DNA of 64,000 bases from Corynebacterium breve (GCF_030252165.1 NZ_CP126969.1:1364001-1428000), one strand, 5' to 3'; positions 46,544 through 56,353 are shown, counted from the first letter of the stretch. Made by a program: numbers and translations. Notes: generated by a model from the sequence alone, not told the origin.

Positions 46544-47728
46544 CTAACGCTTGGCTGCCAACTCGTCGATCAACGCATTGGCCCGCGCACGTGCGGTGGC
46601 CTCAACGCTCACAACATCATTGAGCGTTGTCGCCGGTAGCGCAAAATCTCGGGCATTATCGACGACCTCCCCCACCACATCCACGATCTGCGGAAACCGG
46701 ATTCGACCAGCAAGGAACGCCGCTGCCGCTTCTTCGTTTGCGGCGTTGTACACAGCGGGGAAAGTTCCGCCCTTGGCTGCGACGTCGCGGGCGAGCTGAA
46801 CTGCCGGGAAGGCTTCGTCGTCAAGCGGCTCGAAACGCCAGTCATGCGCCTGCGCGAAATCGAGGGCGGGCTGCGCGTCGGCTACGCGGTTTGGCCAGGC
46901 CAGTGCGTGGCTGATCGGCAGCTTCATGCTGGGCGGAGAGGCCTGCGCAATCGTGCAGCCGTCGACGAAGGTGACCGCCGAGTGGATGATGGACTGCGGG
47001 TGCACGGTGACGTCGATAAGGTCCGGTGCGATATTAAATAGCAAGGTCGCTTCGATGAGCTCCAGACCTTTGTTCACCATTGTCGCAGAGTTCAGGGTGT
47101 TCATTTGGCCCATCGACCACGTTGGGTGCGCCGCTGCTTGCTCGGGGGTAACGTCCCACATTTCTTCGCGAGTCCATCCACGAAACGGCCCGCCCGAAGC
47201 GGTCAGCACAAATCGCGCCACCTCGTTGGAAGTGCCAGAGCGCAAACACTGAGCCATTGCCGAGTGTTCCGAGTCCACGGGGACGATCTGCCCGGGCTTC
47301 GCCTTTCCGGTAACCAGGGTCCCGCCCGCCACCAACGACTCCTTGTTGGCTAAGGCCAGGGTCGCGCCGGTTTCAAGGGTAGCCAGTGTCGCTGCGAGGC
47401 CCAATGATCCGACCAGCGCGTTAAGCACGGTGTCTGCAGGTTGCTTTTCGACGAGTCGCTGCGCCGCATCCTCACCCGCGATGACGTTCCCGCCCAGTCG
47501 CGTTCCGATCTGGGTGGCGGCATCCTCGTTTGAGATCGCCACCTGATCAGGGCGCAAGGCCAAAGCATTCGCTTGTTCGACGACCAAGTCGGGGTTGGAC
47601 CCTGCCGCGGCGATACCCACGACTTCAAACTGGGTCGGATTAGCCTGGATCACCTCGATGGCCTGTGTACCGATCGAGCCTGTTGAACCTAGAATCACAA
47701 TCGTTTTGCGCGTGCTCACCCGACCCAT
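46544..47728 (-). CDS. dxr: 1-deoxy-D-xylulose-5-phosphate reductoisomerase
   Basis: This 394-aa enzyme converts DXP to MEP with NADPH and a divalent metal. [17 protein letters not shown] is the NADPH loop. [24 protein letters not shown] and [10 protein letters not shown] are the substrate and metal motifs. The start may be the ATG at 47728 (chosen) or the GTG nine bases downstream; neither has a clear ribosome site. It heads the dxr-rip-ispG operon. Confidence 0.95.
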   Translation of the reverse strand: MGRVSTRKTIVILGSTGSIGTQAIEVIQANPTQFEVVGIAAAGSNPDLVVEQANALALRPDQVAISNEDAATQIGTRLGGNVIAGEDAAQRLVEKQPADTVLNALVGSLGLAATLATLETGATLALANKESLVAGGTLVTGKAKPGQIVPVDSEHSAMAQCLRSGTSNEVARFVLTASGGPFRGWTREEMWDVTPEQAAAHPTWSMGQMNTLNSATMVNKGLELIEATLLFNIAPDLIDVTVHPQSIIHSAVTFVDGCTIAQASPPSMKLPISHALAWPNRVADAQPALDFAQAHDWRFEPLDDEAFPAVQLARDVAAKGGTFPAVYNAANEEAAAAFLAGRIRFPQIVDVVGEVVDNARDFALPATTLNDVVSVEATARARANALIDELAAKR

Positions 47729-47891
47729 TGTGGCACTTTGCCCGCATCCAGCGAAAGTATGAAACATTTAGGGGGTGACAACTCACGGCCGAGCTACAAG
47801 TTGTGCGAAGATAGCGTTCAGGTATTAACGCATGTCGTATGCTTGTTTCACAAGACTGCGAAGACGCTGCGAAGACTAAGGAGATAAAGGC

Positions 47892-48317
47892 ATGGCTACT
47901 TCCCATGAGAAGACATACGAGGTTTACAACGGTGTGTCTGAGGAGGATGTTCCTTCCGCTAAGTGGGGCTGGTCCGAGTTCAGCCCAAAGACCATCCAGA
48001 TCGCCGGCTGGATTTCCGTTGCATTCCTGGTTGCTTACCACTTCGGTAACCACCAAGGCCACGTTGAAACAATCTGGCTCGTCGCATTTGCAGCATTCAT
48101 CGCAATCGGCCTGATCTTTTTCGCACTGCGCCCAGAGCTACCACAGGTTCGCACCATTACCGCGCACAACCAAGCGGAAGGCCACCAGGAGCCAGACTGG
48201 GCTTACGACCAGAAGACCATGTCCGGTGCATACACCAACCTCACCGACTCCCAGCTTCGCGCACTGAACATCGAGCCATCCCGCGTCGCGCACCTGCGCG
48301 AGATCGAAGAGAACTAA
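47892..48317 (+). CDS. DUF2631 membrane protein
   Basis: This 141-aa protein has two hydrophobic helices (IAGWISVAFLVAYHFGNHQGHVETIWLVAFAAFIAIGLIFFAL) between polar ends. The gene position near dxr, rip and ispG matches mycobacterial Rv2876, a DUF2631 protein of unknown function. AAGGAGATAAAGGC precedes the ATG. Codon use is strongly biased, suggesting high expression. A strong terminator follows. Confidence 0.8.
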   Translation: MATSHEKTYEVYNGVSEEDVPSAKWGWSEFSPKTIQIAGWISVAFLVAYHFGNHQGHVETIWLVAFAAFIAIGLIFFALRPELPQVRTITAHNQAEGHQEPDWAYDQKTMSGAYTNLTDSQLRALNIEPSRVAHLREIEEN

Positions 48318-48340
48318 GCCTCTTCTCGAGTTCACACTCA

Positions 48341-48375
48341 CCCGCCACACGGAATGCTCCGCGTGGCGGGTTTTT
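48341..48375 (+). terminator. Intrinsic terminator after the DUF2631 gene
   Basis: A 13-bp stem with one mismatch (CCCGCCACACGGA / TCCGCGTGGCGGG) and a 4-nt loop is followed by TTTTT. Confidence 0.92.
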
Positions 48376-48473
48376 CGTTGCCGATTGCGGGGCTCACGCT
48401 TCACAGACGACCATTCAGGCGAGTTTCAATCGTCGTTGCCAATACTGTCAGCGTGATTCGCAGAGCTGCAAAA

Positions 48474-50069
48474 CTATGTGACCCAGTGCCCTACTTTGGC
48501 GTAGATCTCGGGCATGTTGTTGGAGATTCGTCGTGAAGCAAGCGCAAAGACGCCAACGTATACCGCGAGAGGAATGACGATCACCACGACGGCACCCAGC
48601 CACATCACCCACGTTTGCCCGCTGAAATAACCGTTGGCCATCAAACCTGCGCCGGGCGCAGCTGGGATCCAGCAGGTGAGCAAGGCGCCAAAAGCAGAGA
48701 GATAGGCTCCAGCGGAATTGCCTGACTTATCTGCCCACGGGTTCGTGCCAGGCGGCGACGTTGGAAACGGGTTAAAGGCCGAGAACAACACAGCGATTGC
48801 ACCGGAGCCCAATGCCATACCGAAGCTGCCCAGCGCAAAAAGCGTGGCGACGAGCTTATCGTCGTAAAGACTAATCATCGCAACGCAGTAGAGAATCAAT
48901 ACGACCCACGAAACCGTGATCGAAGCAAGATGACGGGCCACGATCCATGTCCGCCCCGACACACCTGCAAGAATTTGGGCTGCGTTGCCCGGACCGTCGA
49001 AGCCCAAATCATTGGAACTGATCATGGCGACGAAGACGGCAAGGAATAACGCGCCTGGCAGCGTCACGGATGGCTCGAAGAAAAAACTCTGTGCGATAAG
49101 GCCGATGGCGAAAAGCGGCAGGATAATAAGGTTGCCCAGGAGGCGCGAGTCTCGTCGCAAGTAGCGCAACGCCCGTGAGTAAATCATCGTGCCCTGGCCG
49201 TACTTTAGACCAGGCATGAGCAGCGGAAACTCTCCGGTGTGTTGTTTCTTCTTTTTCTTGGGATCCTCGGCGCCGCGGCGGTCCAAGGGTGCCACCAGTT
49301 CGCGGACTGTGAGTCGATGCCACAACCACGCACCGGCAACGACGGTAACTACTGCGATAAGCAACTGGAGGATTGCAGCAAGCCAGTGCCCGTACATGGC
49401 GCTGCCCAGCGCGCCAGGTGCCGCGGCAAGCGGAGTCCAGGCCGCGTACTTGCCGATGCTTTCTAGCGGCAGGGTGCCAAAAGAGCTAGTGATCTGTGTG
49501 TAGCCGAAGATGGCGGCGATCCCCACGACCATCGACAGCACATTGGACAGCTCTTGACTTTTCCGGGTGGTGCCCCGATTCGCCGACGTGACAAGTTCAC
49601 CGAGCAGCAAAGTCGTGACGAAGGCGAGTAGCAACATGGGGATCGACACGATGGCGGCTGCCGTTTTTCCCTGAGCAGTAAAGAGCCACACCGTAGCGAT
49701 CATCGTCACTGTAGTCGACAGGATCGCGGCGATGCCTCGGCTAGTGAAAACAGAAGCCCATCCCATAGCAGGCAAGACGTCTTTGGTTGTCACAGGCTGC
49801 GAGGCAAGCTGGGCGGGACTGATCTGGTTTTCCCCGTTGGGAAACACGATGGCTGCGATGGCAAAAGCACCGGTACCGAGCGCGCACGCGCCAGCAAGGG
49901 CGTACCAGTCTTGGTGATCAATTGTTGCGTAAGAAAAGGTCCCAATGATCGCCAGGAGTCCAGCTAGGGTGTACAAGATGATCACTACTGCAATCATCAT
50001 GATCGACGGGTTGGTCTTGACGTTGCGCCACCATAGGGTGCGGTGAAGTTTGAGTAGAAGGCGTGTCAA
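48474..50069 (-). CDS. ABC-2 type exporter permease
   Basis: This 531-aa membrane protein has about twelve hydrophobic segments. A soluble linker with KKKKKQHTGEFPLLMPGLKYGQGTMIYSRALRYLRRD lies in the middle. It resembles large single-chain permeases that pair with a small ATPase. The TTG at 50069 overlaps the ATPase stop by 4 nt (TTGA), which I prefer over a TTG 21 bases upstream. The substrate is unknown. Confidence 0.8.
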   Translation of the reverse strand: MTRLLLKLHRTLWWRNVKTNPSIMMIAVVIILYTLAGLLAIIGTFSYATIDHQDWYALAGACALGTGAFAIAAIVFPNGENQISPAQLASQPVTTKDVLPAMGWASVFTSRGIAAILSTTVTMIATVWLFTAQGKTAAAIVSIPMLLLAFVTTLLLGELVTSANRGTTRKSQELSNVLSMVVGIAAIFGYTQITSSFGTLPLESIGKYAAWTPLAAAPGALGSAMYGHWLAAILQLLIAVVTVVAGAWLWHRLTVRELVAPLDRRGAEDPKKKKKQHTGEFPLLMPGLKYGQGTMIYSRALRYLRRDSRLLGNLIILPLFAIGLIAQSFFFEPSVTLPGALFLAVFVAMISSNDLGFDGPGNAAQILAGVSGRTWIVARHLASITVSWVVLILYCVAMISLYDDKLVATLFALGSFGMALGSGAIAVLFSAFNPFPTSPPGTNPWADKSGNSAGAYLSAFGALLTCWIPAAPGAGLMANGYFSGQTWVMWLGAVVVIVIPLAVYVGVFALASRRISNNMPEIYAKVGHWVT

Positions 50070-50875
50070 CGTTGCTCGCCTCGCAGCCAATCCAGCGAGC
50101 CTTCGGCAAGTGCCGCGCCGCCGACGAATTCGACAAACGCGTCGTCGAGAGTACGCCCTTGAGCAACCTCATCGACGTGCCCCGCGGTGAGAACGACGCC
50201 TTCCTTGATGATGGCCACGTGATCGCACAGTCCCTCCACCAAATTCATCACGTGGGAGGACAGCACGACGGTGCCCCCCGCGGTCGCGTACGCGCGCAGA
50301 ATCGATTGGATCAAACGCCCGGACACAGGATCGACGGCTTCGAGGGGTTCGTCAAGCACGAGCAGCTCAGGGTTGTGCAGCAGTGCGCCGGCCAGCAGGA
50401 TCTTCTTGGTCATGCCCGCGGAGTAATCGACGATGTACTTGTCCCCCGCGTCCGACAGCCCGAGCGCGTGAAGCAACTCAGTGCTGCGGCTTTGGACCAC
50501 ATCGGGATCCATGCGGCGCAGGCCGCCCAAGTATGCGAGGTATTCCGCGCCGGAGAGCCTGTCAAAAACGGTGGCGCCGTCGGCCAGTAGTCCGAGTGAT
50601 CGCTTCGCCTCGACTGGCTCGGCCCACATGTCATGGCCTGCGATCCAGGCTTTGCCCTCGGTTGGACGCGCAAGGCCACACGCCATGGTGATCATCGTGG
50701 TCTTACCCGCGCCGTTGGGGCCAACGATGCCGTAGATCGAACCGCGCGGCACATCAAGTGACATGCGGTTAACAGCAACGTGGCTACCGAACACCTTTGT
50801 TAGCCCGCGCACCGCCAAAGCTTGGGTGGTGGGGTCCGGATCGAGCGGGGGTTGCACTGGCACAAGTTGCGTCAT
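50066..50875 (-). CDS. ABC transporter ATP-binding protein
   Basis: This 269-aa ATPase has Walker A GPNGAGKTTM, signature DYSAGMTKKILLAGALL, Walker B LLVLDEPLEAVDPVSG and the switch His in VLSSHVMNLVE. The LEAVDP version of the D loop and the YSAGM signature are typical of exporter-type ATPases. The ATG at 50875 (MTQLVPVQPP) fits better than a longer frame that would run into rlmN. It is coupled to the downstream permease. Confidence 0.9.
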   Translation of the reverse strand: MTQLVPVQPPLDPDPTTQALAVRGLTKVFGSHVAVNRMSLDVPRGSIYGIVGPNGAGKTTMITMACGLARPTEGKAWIAGHDMWAEPVEAKRSLGLLADGATVFDRLSGAEYLAYLGGLRRMDPDVVQSRSTELLHALGLSDAGDKYIVDYSAGMTKKILLAGALLHNPELLVLDEPLEAVDPVSGRLIQSILRAYATAGGTVVLSSHVMNLVEGLCDHVAIIKEGVVLTAGHVDEVAQGRTLDDAFVEFVGGAALAEGSLDWLRGEQR

Positions 50876-50915
50876 ACCAAAGAAATTACACGCTAATTCT
50901 GCCCTGCGCAGTGGT

Positions 50916-52022
50916 TTAGTGATCCGCCTTTTCATCAGCGGCGAGCTGCCCGCACGCTGCTGCGATCTCTTGGCCCTTAGTGTCGCGCACGGTACATGTC
51001 ACGCCCTGGGCGATCACGCGCCGCACAAATTCGTCTTGACGCGCACGCGGCGAAGCGTCCCACTTCGAGCCCGGGGTTGGGTTCAGTGGAATCAAGTTCA
51101 CGTGCACCTTCGGCCCCAAGGCGTCGTGGAGCTTTTGACCCAGCATGTCGGCGCGGAAGTCTTGATCGTTGATGTCTCGGATCAAGGCGTATTCGATCGA
51201 TACGCGACGAGAGGTCTGGTCGGCGTAATAGCGCGCAGCGTCTAGAACATCGGCCACGGAAAACCTGTTGTTGATCGGCACCAAGGTATCGCGCAACTCG
51301 TCGTCCGGTGTGTGCAGGGAAACAGCAAGGGTGCAGGACAGGCCTTCGTCGGCAAGCTTGCGGATCGCGGGAGCCAAGCCCACGGTGGACACGGTAATGT
51401 TGCGCTGGGAAATGCCAAAGCCGTCCGGTGAGGGCTGCGTGATCTGGCGCACCGCGGAAACCACGCGGTTGTAGTTGGCCAGCGGTTCACCCATGCCCAT
51501 GAACACAATATTGGATAAGCGCGACCCTTCGGCCTCCATCATCGCGGCAGCGGCTCGAACTTGATCAACGATTTCCGCGGTGGACAGGTTGCGATCCAGC
51601 CCGCCTTGGCCGGTAGCGCAGAACGGACACGCCATGCCGCAACCAGCCTGGGACGAAATGCACAAAGTGGCGCGATCGGTGTAGCGCATCAAAACCGATT
51701 CGAGCAGGATGCCATCGTGCAGCCGCCACAGGGTTTTGGTGGTATCACCTTCGTCGGTCTCGACAGTGCGCACAGGGGTGAGCAGTTGAGGGAAGAGAGC
51801 ATCCTTGACTAATTCGCGCTGAGCAGCCGGAAGGTCCGTCATCGTTGACGGGTCGGCTTCGAAACGACCGTAGTAGTGGCGTGCGATCTGGTCCGCGCGG
51901 AACTTCGGCAGGCCGAGCTCCTTCAGCGCCTCGATTCGCTCCTCTTTGTTCAGGTCGGCGAAGTGCTTCGGGGGCATACCGCGCTTGGGCGCGAGCAATT
52001 GGATTTTTGGAAATTCACTCAT
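50916..52022 (-). CDS. rlmN: Dual-specificity 23S rRNA/tRNA adenine-C2 methyltransferase
   Basis: This 368-aa radical-SAM enzyme methylates A2503 of 23S rRNA and A37 of some tRNAs. The cluster motif is [17 protein letters not shown] (CxxxCxxC). [33 protein letters not shown] and [18 protein letters not shown] are further signatures. The two catalytic cysteines fall in the C-terminal and middle parts as usual. The ATG at 52022 with GGAG upstream is preferred over an in-frame ATG four codons earlier. Confidence 0.96.
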   Translation of the reverse strand: MSEFPKIQLLAPKRGMPPKHFADLNKEERIEALKELGLPKFRADQIARHYYGRFEADPSTMTDLPAAQRELVKDALFPQLLTPVRTVETDEGDTTKTLWRLHDGILLESVLMRYTDRATLCISSQAGCGMACPFCATGQGGLDRNLSTAEIVDQVRAAAAMMEAEGSRLSNIVFMGMGEPLANYNRVVSAVRQITQPSPDGFGISQRNITVSTVGLAPAIRKLADEGLSCTLAVSLHTPDDELRDTLVPINNRFSVADVLDAARYYADQTSRRVSIEYALIRDINDQDFRADMLGQKLHDALGPKVHVNLIPLNPTPGSKWDASPRARQDEFVRRVIAQGVTCTVRDTKGQEIAAACGQLAADEKADH

Positions 52023-52124
52023 GACAAGCTCCATCTTTGCACGTCGTCGTGGTCGTAATCGAATCGTTGTCGGAAATGTACAGCGAACGAGTATCCAAAA
52101 TGACACACAATTGGAAACTCAGTT

Positions 52125-52130
52125 TATGAT
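52125..52130 (+). promoter_or_regulatory. -10 hexamer for a leaderless LapA-like gene
   Basis: TATGAT ends seven bases before the ATG at 52138, and TGACAC lies 18 bases further upstream as a possible -35. The ATG within TATGAT itself would be a poor start. Confidence 0.6.
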
Positions 52131-52137
52131 TAGCTTT

Positions 52138-52605
52138 ATGACACGCGAATACCCTTCGGCAGACACGCCTGATTACCCAGATAACACTGAGTCATTGGAT
52201 ACCACTGCGCCAGCCCAGCCTACCAGCGAGTTCGATGCTGACTACCCGGCTCCAGCATCCGTGCCGGCAGTACAAGAGGCCCCGGTTGAACATGACGAAC
52301 CTTCAAAGCGCGAGCAGAAGAAGGCTGCCAAGGAAGCAGCAAAGGTGAAGAGCTCCTTCGCTGGCGGTACCTGGGCCGCGCTGATCATCGGTGCAATCCT
52401 GTTGATCGTGCTGATCGTATTCATCCTGCAGAATCCAGACAACGTAGAGGTCAACCTCTTCGCGTGGACATGGGAATTCCCCGCAGGCATCGCGTACCTG
52501 CTCTCCGCGATCATCGGTGCGCTCATCATGGCGCTAGTGGGTGGCTGGCGCATGTTTGAACTGCGTCGCCAGGTGAAAAAGGCAGCAAAGTTCGCTTCGC
52601 ACTAA
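52138..52605 (+). CDS. LapA family membrane protein (DUF1049)
   Basis: This 155-aa protein has a Pro/Asp-rich N-terminal half and a basic coiled segment SKREQKKAAKEAAKVKSS. Two helices follow around residues 85-150: WAALIIGAILLIVLIVFILQNPDNVEVNLFAWTWEFPAGIAYLLSAIIGALIMALVG, which is the DUF1049 pattern. E. coli LapA has a role in lipopolysaccharide assembly; the actinobacterial role is unknown. The start at 52138 assumes leaderless transcription. Confidence 0.8.
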   Translation: MTREYPSADTPDYPDNTESLDTTAPAQPTSEFDADYPAPASVPAVQEAPVEHDEPSKREQKKAAKEAAKVKSSFAGGTWAALIIGAILLIVLIVFILQNPDNVEVNLFAWTWEFPAGIAYLLSAIIGALIMALVGGWRMFELRRQVKKAAKFASH

Positions 52606-52625
52606 CCCCGAGCAACACATAGATG

Positions 52626-52668
52626 CGCGGACGCACGAAGGGAATCGTCGCTAAGCGTCCGCGTATTT
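52626..52668 (+). terminator. Intrinsic terminator with an internal TCGTCGNNAAGC copy
   Basis: The 9-bp stem CGCGGACGC/GCGTCCGCG (52626-52634 and 52655-52663) is followed by TATTTTT. The motif copy TCGTCGCTAAGC (52645-52656) lies in the loop and enters the right arm. Confidence 0.82.
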
Positions 52669-53571
52669 TTATGCCCCGACCAGGCTCAAGAGCAACCAGG
52701 TGACGGCGGCTGCGGGGAGCATGCCGTCGAGTCGATCCATGATTCCGCCGTGGCCCGGCAGCAAGTGCGACATGTCTTTGATGCCGAGCTCGCGTTTGAA
52801 CTGGCTCTCAACCAGATCACCGAGGGTTGCGCAAACGACCAGGGTGAGTCCAAGGATGACGCCCAGCCACCACTCATGTTGCAACAGGAACTGCAGGCAC
52901 AGCGCACCGGTGATGATGCCGAAGAGCGCAGAGCCGCCGAAACCTTCCCAGGATTTCTTCGGACTTACAGCTGGCGCCATCGGATGCGACCCAAACATCA
53001 CGCCTGCAAAATAGCCTCCGGTATCCGAGGCCACCACACACAACATGAATGTCAGGATGAACAGCGACCCCGAAACGTCCCACGTGGACAACAGCGAAAT
53101 CATCGCGGCGAAAGCACCGAACAATGGAATCCAGGCGAGAACGAAAACGCCCACCGCTGTGTCGCGGAGGTAATTCTTCGGAGCAGTCGCGGCGCCCAAG
53201 TGGAACAACCTGCCGAACATCAGCAGCAGCACGCCGATGGTGAAAACAAACAAGAGCCCCTCGGTGCCATATGGCCACGACACCCACACCATCGCCTGAC
53301 CGATCAGAAGCAACACGGTACGGGGAACAACGTAGCCTTTCTCCCGCAAACGCGTGAGCACTTCCCACATCGCCACGCCGATCGCGGCAGCCACGAGTGG
53401 GTACCAGCCGCGCGGACCAGTGATCAGCGCGCCGATCACCAACAGTGCCAAGAAAACGCCGACACCAATGGCCTGCGGCAGGTTGCGCCCCGCCGAGTTC
53501 TTTGGCTTCGGCATCTCTAGGTGCAGCGACGATTCCAGACGCTTGTGCGACCGTTCTTGTTCTTTATTCAC
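52669..53571 (-). CDS. cdsA: Phosphatidate cytidylyltransferase
   Basis: This 300-aa polytopic enzyme makes CDP-diacylglycerol from phosphatidate and CTP, supplying all phospholipids including PI of mycolata. The C-terminal signature SQFKRELGIKDMSHLLPGHGGIMDRLDGML is intact, and APAVSPKKSWEGFGGS is the second block. A polar N-terminus of about 25 residues precedes the first helix. The GTG at 53571 has AAGGAG about 12 bases upstream. It follows frr by 38 bp on the same strand. Confidence 0.95.
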   Translation of the reverse strand: MNKEQERSHKRLESSLHLEMPKPKNSAGRNLPQAIGVGVFLALLVIGALITGPRGWYPLVAAAIGVAMWEVLTRLREKGYVVPRTVLLLIGQAMVWVSWPYGTEGLLFVFTIGVLLLMFGRLFHLGAATAPKNYLRDTAVGVFVLAWIPLFGAFAAMISLLSTWDVSGSLFILTFMLCVVASDTGGYFAGVMFGSHPMAPAVSPKKSWEGFGGSALFGIITGALCLQFLLQHEWWLGVILGLTLVVCATLGDLVESQFKRELGIKDMSHLLPGHGGIMDRLDGMLPAAAVTWLLLSLVGA

Positions 53572-53609
53572 CGTGGTGGGAGTTTCTCCTTGGGGAACAC
53601 GGAAGGTCT

Positions 53610-54167
53610 TTAGACCTCCATCAGCTCTGCTTCCTTAATGGCTACGACTTCGTCGATCGCGTTGACGTACTTCTGGGTCACCTTGTCCAGTTCCTTCTCC
53701 GCTGCCTGAACTTCGTCCTCGCCAGCGTCGCCGTCCTTCTGAATCTTCTTCAGCGCTTCCATGCCGTGACGACGAATGTTGCGGATCGCAATCTTGCCGT
53801 CTTCGCCCTTCGCCTTCGCCAGCTTGACCATGTCGCGACGACGATCCTCGGTAAGTTGTGGGATGGTAACGCGCAATACCTGGCCATCGTTGGTTGGGTT
53901 CACGCCGAGATCGGAGTTGCGGATCGCGTTCTCGATTTCACCGATGGTCGACATATCGAACGGCTTAATCAAAAGCATGCGTGGCTCTGGAACGGTGACG
54001 GTAGCCATCTGGTTCACAGGAGTTGGCTGGCCGTAAAAGTCTGCGACCACGCCGTTGAACATCGCTGGGTTAGCGCGACCGGTACGGATCGTCACCAGAT
54101 CCTCACGGGTGTGCTCCACCGAGTTGGTCATACGTTCTTCTGCGTCGAGCAGTACTTCATCAATCAT
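53610..54167 (-). CDS. frr: Ribosome recycling factor
   Basis: This 185-aa protein, with EF-G, splits post-termination ribosomes. [49 protein letters not shown] and [37 protein letters not shown] are the RRF core. The ATG at 54167 has AAGGGCC-like purines upstream. In many actinobacteria pyrH precedes frr directly; here an oppositely oriented amidase-like gene lies between them, an insertion relative to the compact arrangement. Confidence 0.97.
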   Translation of the reverse strand: MIDEVLLDAEERMTNSVEHTREDLVTIRTGRANPAMFNGVVADFYGQPTPVNQMATVTVPEPRMLLIKPFDMSTIGEIENAIRNSDLGVNPTNDGQVLRVTIPQLTEDRRRDMVKLAKAKGEDGKIAIRNIRRHGMEALKKIQKDGDAGEDEVQAAEKELDKVTQKYVNAIDEVVAIKEAELMEV

Positions 54168-54333
54168 GATTGGCCCTTCGTTCGATGAAAAGTGGTAGTG
54201 AGAAAGAAAACTCTGTTCTTAATTTAGCAGCGGAAGCTACTGCACTAGCCTACCTGTTCCGATCAGGAACTCCGCCTTCAACGCAGGGGCGGTCCTGCAT
54301 CGTGTGTGACCTACGCCGTAGTAGTCTTCCCGT

Positions 54334-55404
54334 ATGGTTCATCCCGCATTCAGCTACCTCGATCCTGCCGTGCAGCCCGGAACCACTGGTCGCCTTGCCG
54401 GTTGGGTGATTCCTGCGAAGGATCTCCACGACGTTGCCGGCTTACCGACGACGCTGGGCTCCCCTGATCGCGCCTATCTAGCCGAAGAAACACACGAGTT
54501 TGTGCAGGGCTATATCGACCAAGGAGCGGTGGTCAACGCCAAGACCGTCACTTCAGAGCTCGGTGCCACGATTTACACCGAGCACCCTGACGTGCCTGCT
54601 TTGGAATCGCCGGCCTACCCGGGGTGTACACCAGGAGGTTCGTCCTCGGGGGCGGCAGTTGCGGTGGCCGCGGGGTTGGCACGTGCTGCGCACGGTTCCG
54701 ATGCGGGTGGCTCGCTGCGCGTTCCAGCCGCTGCGTGCGAGGTTGTGGGATTCAAACCCCAAGCCCCTGGGTTTTCAGCACACGGGTATATGACCAACGA
54801 TGTGGCTGACCAGGCCTTCTTACACGACATCAGCCCCATCTTGCCGCAGCACCTTCGGGTGGGTGTGCTAACTAAGCCCCTGTTTGCGCAAACACGCATT
54901 GCCGACGACCGCATCGCGCAGATCCGTCGCGTCGCCGAAGCGCTTGGCCCGTATTGCGATGTGGTGGAGGTGGAACCTTTTGCTCAGGCCAAAGAAACCT
55001 TCCAACATTTTCGCCATCGCTTCTACGCACACTACGCGGACTTGGAGCACACCGCCGGGTACTTGGAATGGGTCAAGGAGCAGGGCCAGTACGTTTCTCA
55101 GGCGCAGCTTCAGGCTGCCGAGGTGCACTTTGCGATGCTGCCAAAGATACTCGCTGCCGAGTGGGATATAGACGTATTGCTCTCCCCCACCATCGCGTAC
55201 GACCCGCCGGCTGTGGGCTATTTCTCTAGCCTTGAGCACGAGGTCATCTTCGACGAGCAGACCAAGTGGTCGCCGTGGTGTTCCCTATTCAATGCCACCG
55301 GTGGCCCGGCGATCGCACTCGGTGGGGTGCATCTTGGCGGGATCACCTTAGAAAACGCGGAGCTTCTCGGCGTCGCGGTGCTCGTCGAGAAGCTCCTGAG
55401 CTAG
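54334..55404 (+). CDS. Amidase-signature family protein, short form
   Basis: This 356-aa protein has the complete Ser-cisSer-Lys triad context: Lys in VIPAKDLHDVAG, cis-Ser in CTPGGSSSGAAVAVAAG, and nucleophile Ser in AAHGSDAGGSLRVPAA. It is about 100 residues shorter than typical GatA or amidases, with the loss mainly in the region after the nucleophile. The substrate is unknown. TAGTCT ends 6 nt before the ATG, so it may be leaderless. It sits between pyrH and frr in opposite orientation and ends inside a short tandem repeat. Confidence 0.82.
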   Translation: MVHPAFSYLDPAVQPGTTGRLAGWVIPAKDLHDVAGLPTTLGSPDRAYLAEETHEFVQGYIDQGAVVNAKTVTSELGATIYTEHPDVPALESPAYPGCTPGGSSSGAAVAVAAGLARAAHGSDAGGSLRVPAAACEVVGFKPQAPGFSAHGYMTNDVADQAFLHDISPILPQHLRVGVLTKPLFAQTRIADDRIAQIRRVAEALGPYCDVVEVEPFAQAKETFQHFRHRFYAHYADLEHTAGYLEWVKEQGQYVSQAQLQAAEVHFAMLPKILAAEWDIDVLLSPTIAYDPPAVGYFSSLEHEVIFDEQTKWSPWCSLFNATGGPAIALGGVHLGGITLENAELLGVAVLVEKLLS

Positions 55405-55459
55405 TTCTGGTCTAAGTTCTGGTCTAGGACTGCACTAGGACTGTTCTAGGACTGCACTA
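55403..55459. repeat. Tandem repeats spanning the stop codon of pyrH and abutting that of the amidase gene
   Basis: Two exact 12-bp copies (AGTTCTGGTCTA) are followed by three 11-bp copies (GGACTGCACTA, GGACTGTTCTA, GGACTGCACTA). The amidase TAG overlaps the first unit and the pyrH stop (55446-55448) overlaps the fourth. Each unit brings CTA/TAG stops in several frames. Confidence 0.85.
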
Positions 55460-56177
55460 GGGTACCGATTTGTTCGCCTGCGACAGCGCGCTTGATGTTG
55501 CCCTCGGTGAGCAGGTTGAAGACCAGGATCGGCATGTTGTTGTCCATGCACAGGGAGAACGCGGTGGCGTCGGCAACTTTGAGGCCCTGTTCGATGACCT
55601 CGCGCGGGGTGATCTCGGTGTAGAGCTCCGCATCAGGGTTGGTGCGTGGGTCGTCGGAGTAAACACCGTCGACGGCCTTTGCCATCAGCAGCACTTCACA
55701 ACCGATTTCCAGTGCGCGCTGGGCTGCGGTGGTGTCGGTGGAGAAGTACGGCATGCCCATACCAGCGCCGAAGATGACTACGCGCCCCTTTTCCAAGTGG
55801 CGGGCGGCGCGCAGTGGCAAGTATGGCTCGGCGATCTGCGCCATGTTGATGGAGGTCTGCACGCGGGTGTCTACGCCGCGCTGCTGGAGGAAGTCCTGCA
55901 GAGCCAAGCAGTTCATCACGGTGCCGAGCATGCCCATGTAGTCACTGCGTGCGCGGTCCATGCCACGCTGTTGTAGCTCAGCTCCGCGGAAGAAGTTGCC
56001 GCCACCGATCACGACGGCTACTTCGGCGCCCGATTCTGCTACCTCTGCGATCTGGGCAGCAACGTTTTCGACGACATCTGGGTCGATTCCGACTTTGCCG
56101 CCACCGAACATTTCACCGCCCAACTTCAGCATCACTCGCTTGTATCCCTTGCGCTGTGGTGTGGTGGTGTCGGTCAC
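55446..56177 (-). CDS. pyrH: UMP kinase
   Basis: This 243-aa hexameric kinase phosphorylates UMP to [76 protein letters not shown] and [19 protein letters not shown] are the family motifs. The GTG at 56177 has AAAGGAGC eight bases upstream, so I reject a longer start. The last codons and the stop lie in a tandem repeat. Confidence 0.96.
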   Translation of the reverse strand: MTDTTTPQRKGYKRVMLKLGGEMFGGGKVGIDPDVVENVAAQIAEVAESGAEVAVVIGGGNFFRGAELQQRGMDRARSDYMGMLGTVMNCLALQDFLQQRGVDTRVQTSINMAQIAEPYLPLRAARHLEKGRVVIFGAGMGMPYFSTDTTAAQRALEIGCEVLLMAKAVDGVYSDDPRTNPDAELYTEITPREVIEQGLKVADATAFSLCMDNNMPILVFNLLTEGNIKRAVAGEQIGTLVQS

Positions 56178-56302
56178 TGCAGGAAGCTCCTTTGGAAGTG
56201 CGGATCGGTTACCCAAAAACTGTCCTTTAGCCTACCTGGCAAGTGCACGGAGGGTGAAGACCCGCTGGTCCGGGCGATGGGCGTGTCGGTGGGTTCGAGG
56301 TG

Positions 56303-56353
56303 TCGTCGTCAAGCAAAAGCAAAACCCCAGCTCGGAGGATTCCGAACTGGGGT
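56303..56353 (-). terminator. Intrinsic terminator after tsf, with an adjacent TCGTCGNNAAGC copy
   Basis: The stem ACCCCAG-TCGGA/TCCGA-CTGGGGT (56324-56353) is followed on the minus strand by TTTTGCTTTTGC. Directly beyond lies the motif copy TCGTCGTCAAGC (56303-56314), preceded on the plus strand by GGTG as in the infB-rbfA palindrome. Confidence 0.85.

Noticed and set aside
54168-54333. Possible tRNA gene between frr and the amidase gene
   Set aside because: No cloverleaf with a proper T-loop and anticodon stem could be drawn; the region is more likely the frr and amidase promoters.
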